Shown here one piece after another: positions 63,137 to 64,000 of a stretch of 64,000 nucleotides of DNA. Within the stretch, counting starts at the first letter, position 1. Each line of letters opens with the position of its first letter. Location of the stretch: positions 128,613 to 192,612 of the forward strand of contig NZ_JAOXLP010000006.1 of assembly GCF_025791835.1 (NCBI RefSeq). The letters are read 5' to 3'. A program made the translations under genes and the position numbers. The notes beneath the pieces were generated by a model that was not told the origin of the DNA, made no database searches, and saw only the letters and a list, made by a program, of their open reading frames with translations. Origin of the DNA: Roseomonas xinghualingensis (lineage in GTDB: Bacteria; Pseudomonadota; Alphaproteobacteria; Acetobacterales; Acetobacteraceae).

Positions 63137-63739
63137 ATGGCGGCGTATCAGGTGCGCTCTGTGGCGGCCTATGTGGCCGTGCTTCTCTCGCTGCTGCCAC
63201 GCGGGAGGATCTGGCCACGGGACCCGGGCAGCACCCTGGCGACCGTTGCCCGCGGGCTGGCGCCCACGGCTCAGCGGCTGGACGAGCGTGGGGCGGCCCT
63301 GTTGGTAGACGCGTTCCCTAAGAGCGCCGTGGAACTGCTACCCGAGTGGGAGAGGACGGTTGGCCTGCCCGACCCCTGCTCTGGCCTTGCGCCCACGCTG
63401 CAGCAGCGGCAGGCCCAGGTGGTGGCCAGGCTGATCGCAGTTGGCGGGCAGTCCATTCCCTACTTCGTCAGCGTGGCCGCCGCGCTCGGCTACGAGATCG
63501 AGATCGAGGAGTTCGCGCCGGCCAGGGCGGGCGCCTTCAGCGCGGGCGATCCGCTCTACGGGGAGGCTTGGGCGCACGCATGGCGCGTGCACGCCCCCGG
63601 GGCCACCGTCACCTACTTCGTGGCCGGCGGATCCTCGGCCGGCGAGCCACTCGCGGCATGGGGCAACGAGGTCCTGGAATGCGTGCTGTCACGCATCAAG
63701 CCTGCTCATACCAACCTGATCTTCGCATACGGGAGCTGA
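63137..63739 (+). CDS. Tail protein, Mu gp48-like (DUF2313)
   Basis: 200 residues. YVAVLLSLLPRGRIWPRDPGSTLATVARGLAPTAQRLDERGAALLVDAFPKSAVELLPEWERTVGLPDPCSGLAPTLQQRQAQVVARL is the DUF2313 (YmfQ) family; the end ECVLSRIKPAHTNLIFAYG is also conserved. It is a baseplate wedge component next to the fibre. Four bases after the J-like gene. Confidence 0.94.
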   Translation: MAAYQVRSVAAYVAVLLSLLPRGRIWPRDPGSTLATVARGLAPTAQRLDERGAALLVDAFPKSAVELLPEWERTVGLPDPCSGLAPTLQQRQAQVVARLIAVGGQSIPYFVSVAAALGYEIEIEEFAPARAGAFSAGDPLYGEAWAHAWRVHAPGATVTYFVAGGSSAGEPLAAWGNEVLECVLSRIKPAHTNLIFAYGS

Positions 63740-63740
63740 C

Positions 63741-64000
63741 ATGAGGCGGATCAAAAGCCCGACGGCGGTCGCGTCGCCGCCGGCTGTGCCGACGCTGGCC
63801 GGGGTGGAAGGCTACTTCACCAACGGCAATCCTGCCGCTGGCGTGCCTGCTACGCGGGTGCCCGATTGGTGGTTGAACATGGTGCAGGAGGAGCTGCTCG
63901 CCTTCCCGGCGGCAGCCGGCATCACCCCTGGAGCCAACAGCGATCAGGCGCTTCAGAGTGTGCGCCGTATAGCCAGCGCCAACTACACGACCATCTACGA
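63741..64000 (+). CDS. Tail fibre N-terminal part, cut by window edge
   Basis: Open from the ATG at 63741 to the right edge (86 codons). MRRIKSPTAVASPPAVPTLAGVEGYFTNGNPAAGVPATRVPDWWLNMVQEELLAFPAAAGITPGANSDQALQSVRRIASANYTTIY has the pattern PDWWLNMVQEELL-x-ALxxAGI...L-x-QAL of phage fibre start domains. The fibre binds the host surface. Confidence 0.85.
   Translation, partial: MRRIKSPTAVASPPAVPTLAGVEGYFTNGNPAAGVPATRVPDWWLNMVQEELLAFPAAAGITPGANSDQALQSVRRIASANYTTIY

Noticed and set aside
28000..64000. CRISPR array or retron in the prophage
   Set aside because: No regularly spaced repeats with unique spacers, no reverse transcriptase and no Cas-like gene were seen.

Overview
The window reads as chromosomal DNA of a high-GC alphaproteobacterium, most likely a Roseomonas-like member of the Acetobacteraceae. 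This is an inference from base composition, the flbT/flaF/DUF1217 flagellar genes, a DUF2842 protein, a TorF-type porin and the rplU-rpmA-obgE order; no rRNA or marker gene proves the genus. It has two parts: about 28 kb of host chromosome and about 36 kb of a prophage that runs off the right edge.

Host part (1-27.98 kb). First come a partial envelope LysM-type protein, a cytochrome b561/cytochrome c' pair, tRNA-Pro(CGG) with its own promoter and terminator, a TorF-like porin behind a sigma-54-type promoter, a DUF2842 membrane protein, apt, a Bug-like periplasmic protein and an AbrB-type membrane protein. A flagellar island fills 6.6-24.5 kb. The leftward genes are flgE-flgK-flgL, flagellin, flbT-flaF and DUF1217. 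The rightward genes are fliK-flgD-fliF-fliG-fliH-fliN-flbD-flhA-flhF-flhG. The two arms diverge from about 240 bases carrying one good sigma-54 promoter for each direction, and the island encodes its own sigma-54 activator (FlbD). Then come a TPR-methyltransferase, obgE, rpmA, rplU and tRNA-Ser(CGA).

Prophage part (27.9-64 kb). A tyrosine integrase lies next to tRNA-Ser, the likely attachment gene. A leftward early operon of small, translationally coupled genes (29.4-36.2 kb) includes an AlpA-like regulator, a MazG-like protein, a DNA sliding clamp (DnaN homologue) and a MarR-like regulator. The immunity region (36.2-36.75 kb) has an XRE repressor between two inverted, related promoter/operator copies. 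The rightward early operon (36.7-41.7 kb) encodes YdaS/Cro-like and CII-like regulators, a DUF1064-type nuclease, an HNH endonuclease, a GapR homologue, a DUF1376 replication protein and a DUF6456-like late-regulator candidate. At 41.75-43.79 kb an AT-rich two-gene cassette runs backwards: an NA37/YejK-type nucleoid protein and a RelA/SpoT-domain nucleotide pyrophosphokinase, overlapping by four bases. It looks like an anti-phage or toxin-type cargo module.

From 44.9 kb on are the structural genes: a lambda-order head module (Nu1, GpA, gpW, portal, S49 protease, scaffold, gpD, gpE, joining proteins) joined to a Mu-type contractile tail (gpU-like, DUF2635, sheath, tube, chaperone, tape measure, N, P, gp45, gp46, gp47, gp48, fibre). 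The phage is therefore a temperate myovirus with a lambda-like head and a Mu-like tail that integrates by tyrosine recombinase. Two frameshifts deserve notice: a probable programmed -1 shift in the tail chaperone and a -1 break in the gp46 gene. Lysis genes, the end of the tail and attR are outside the window.
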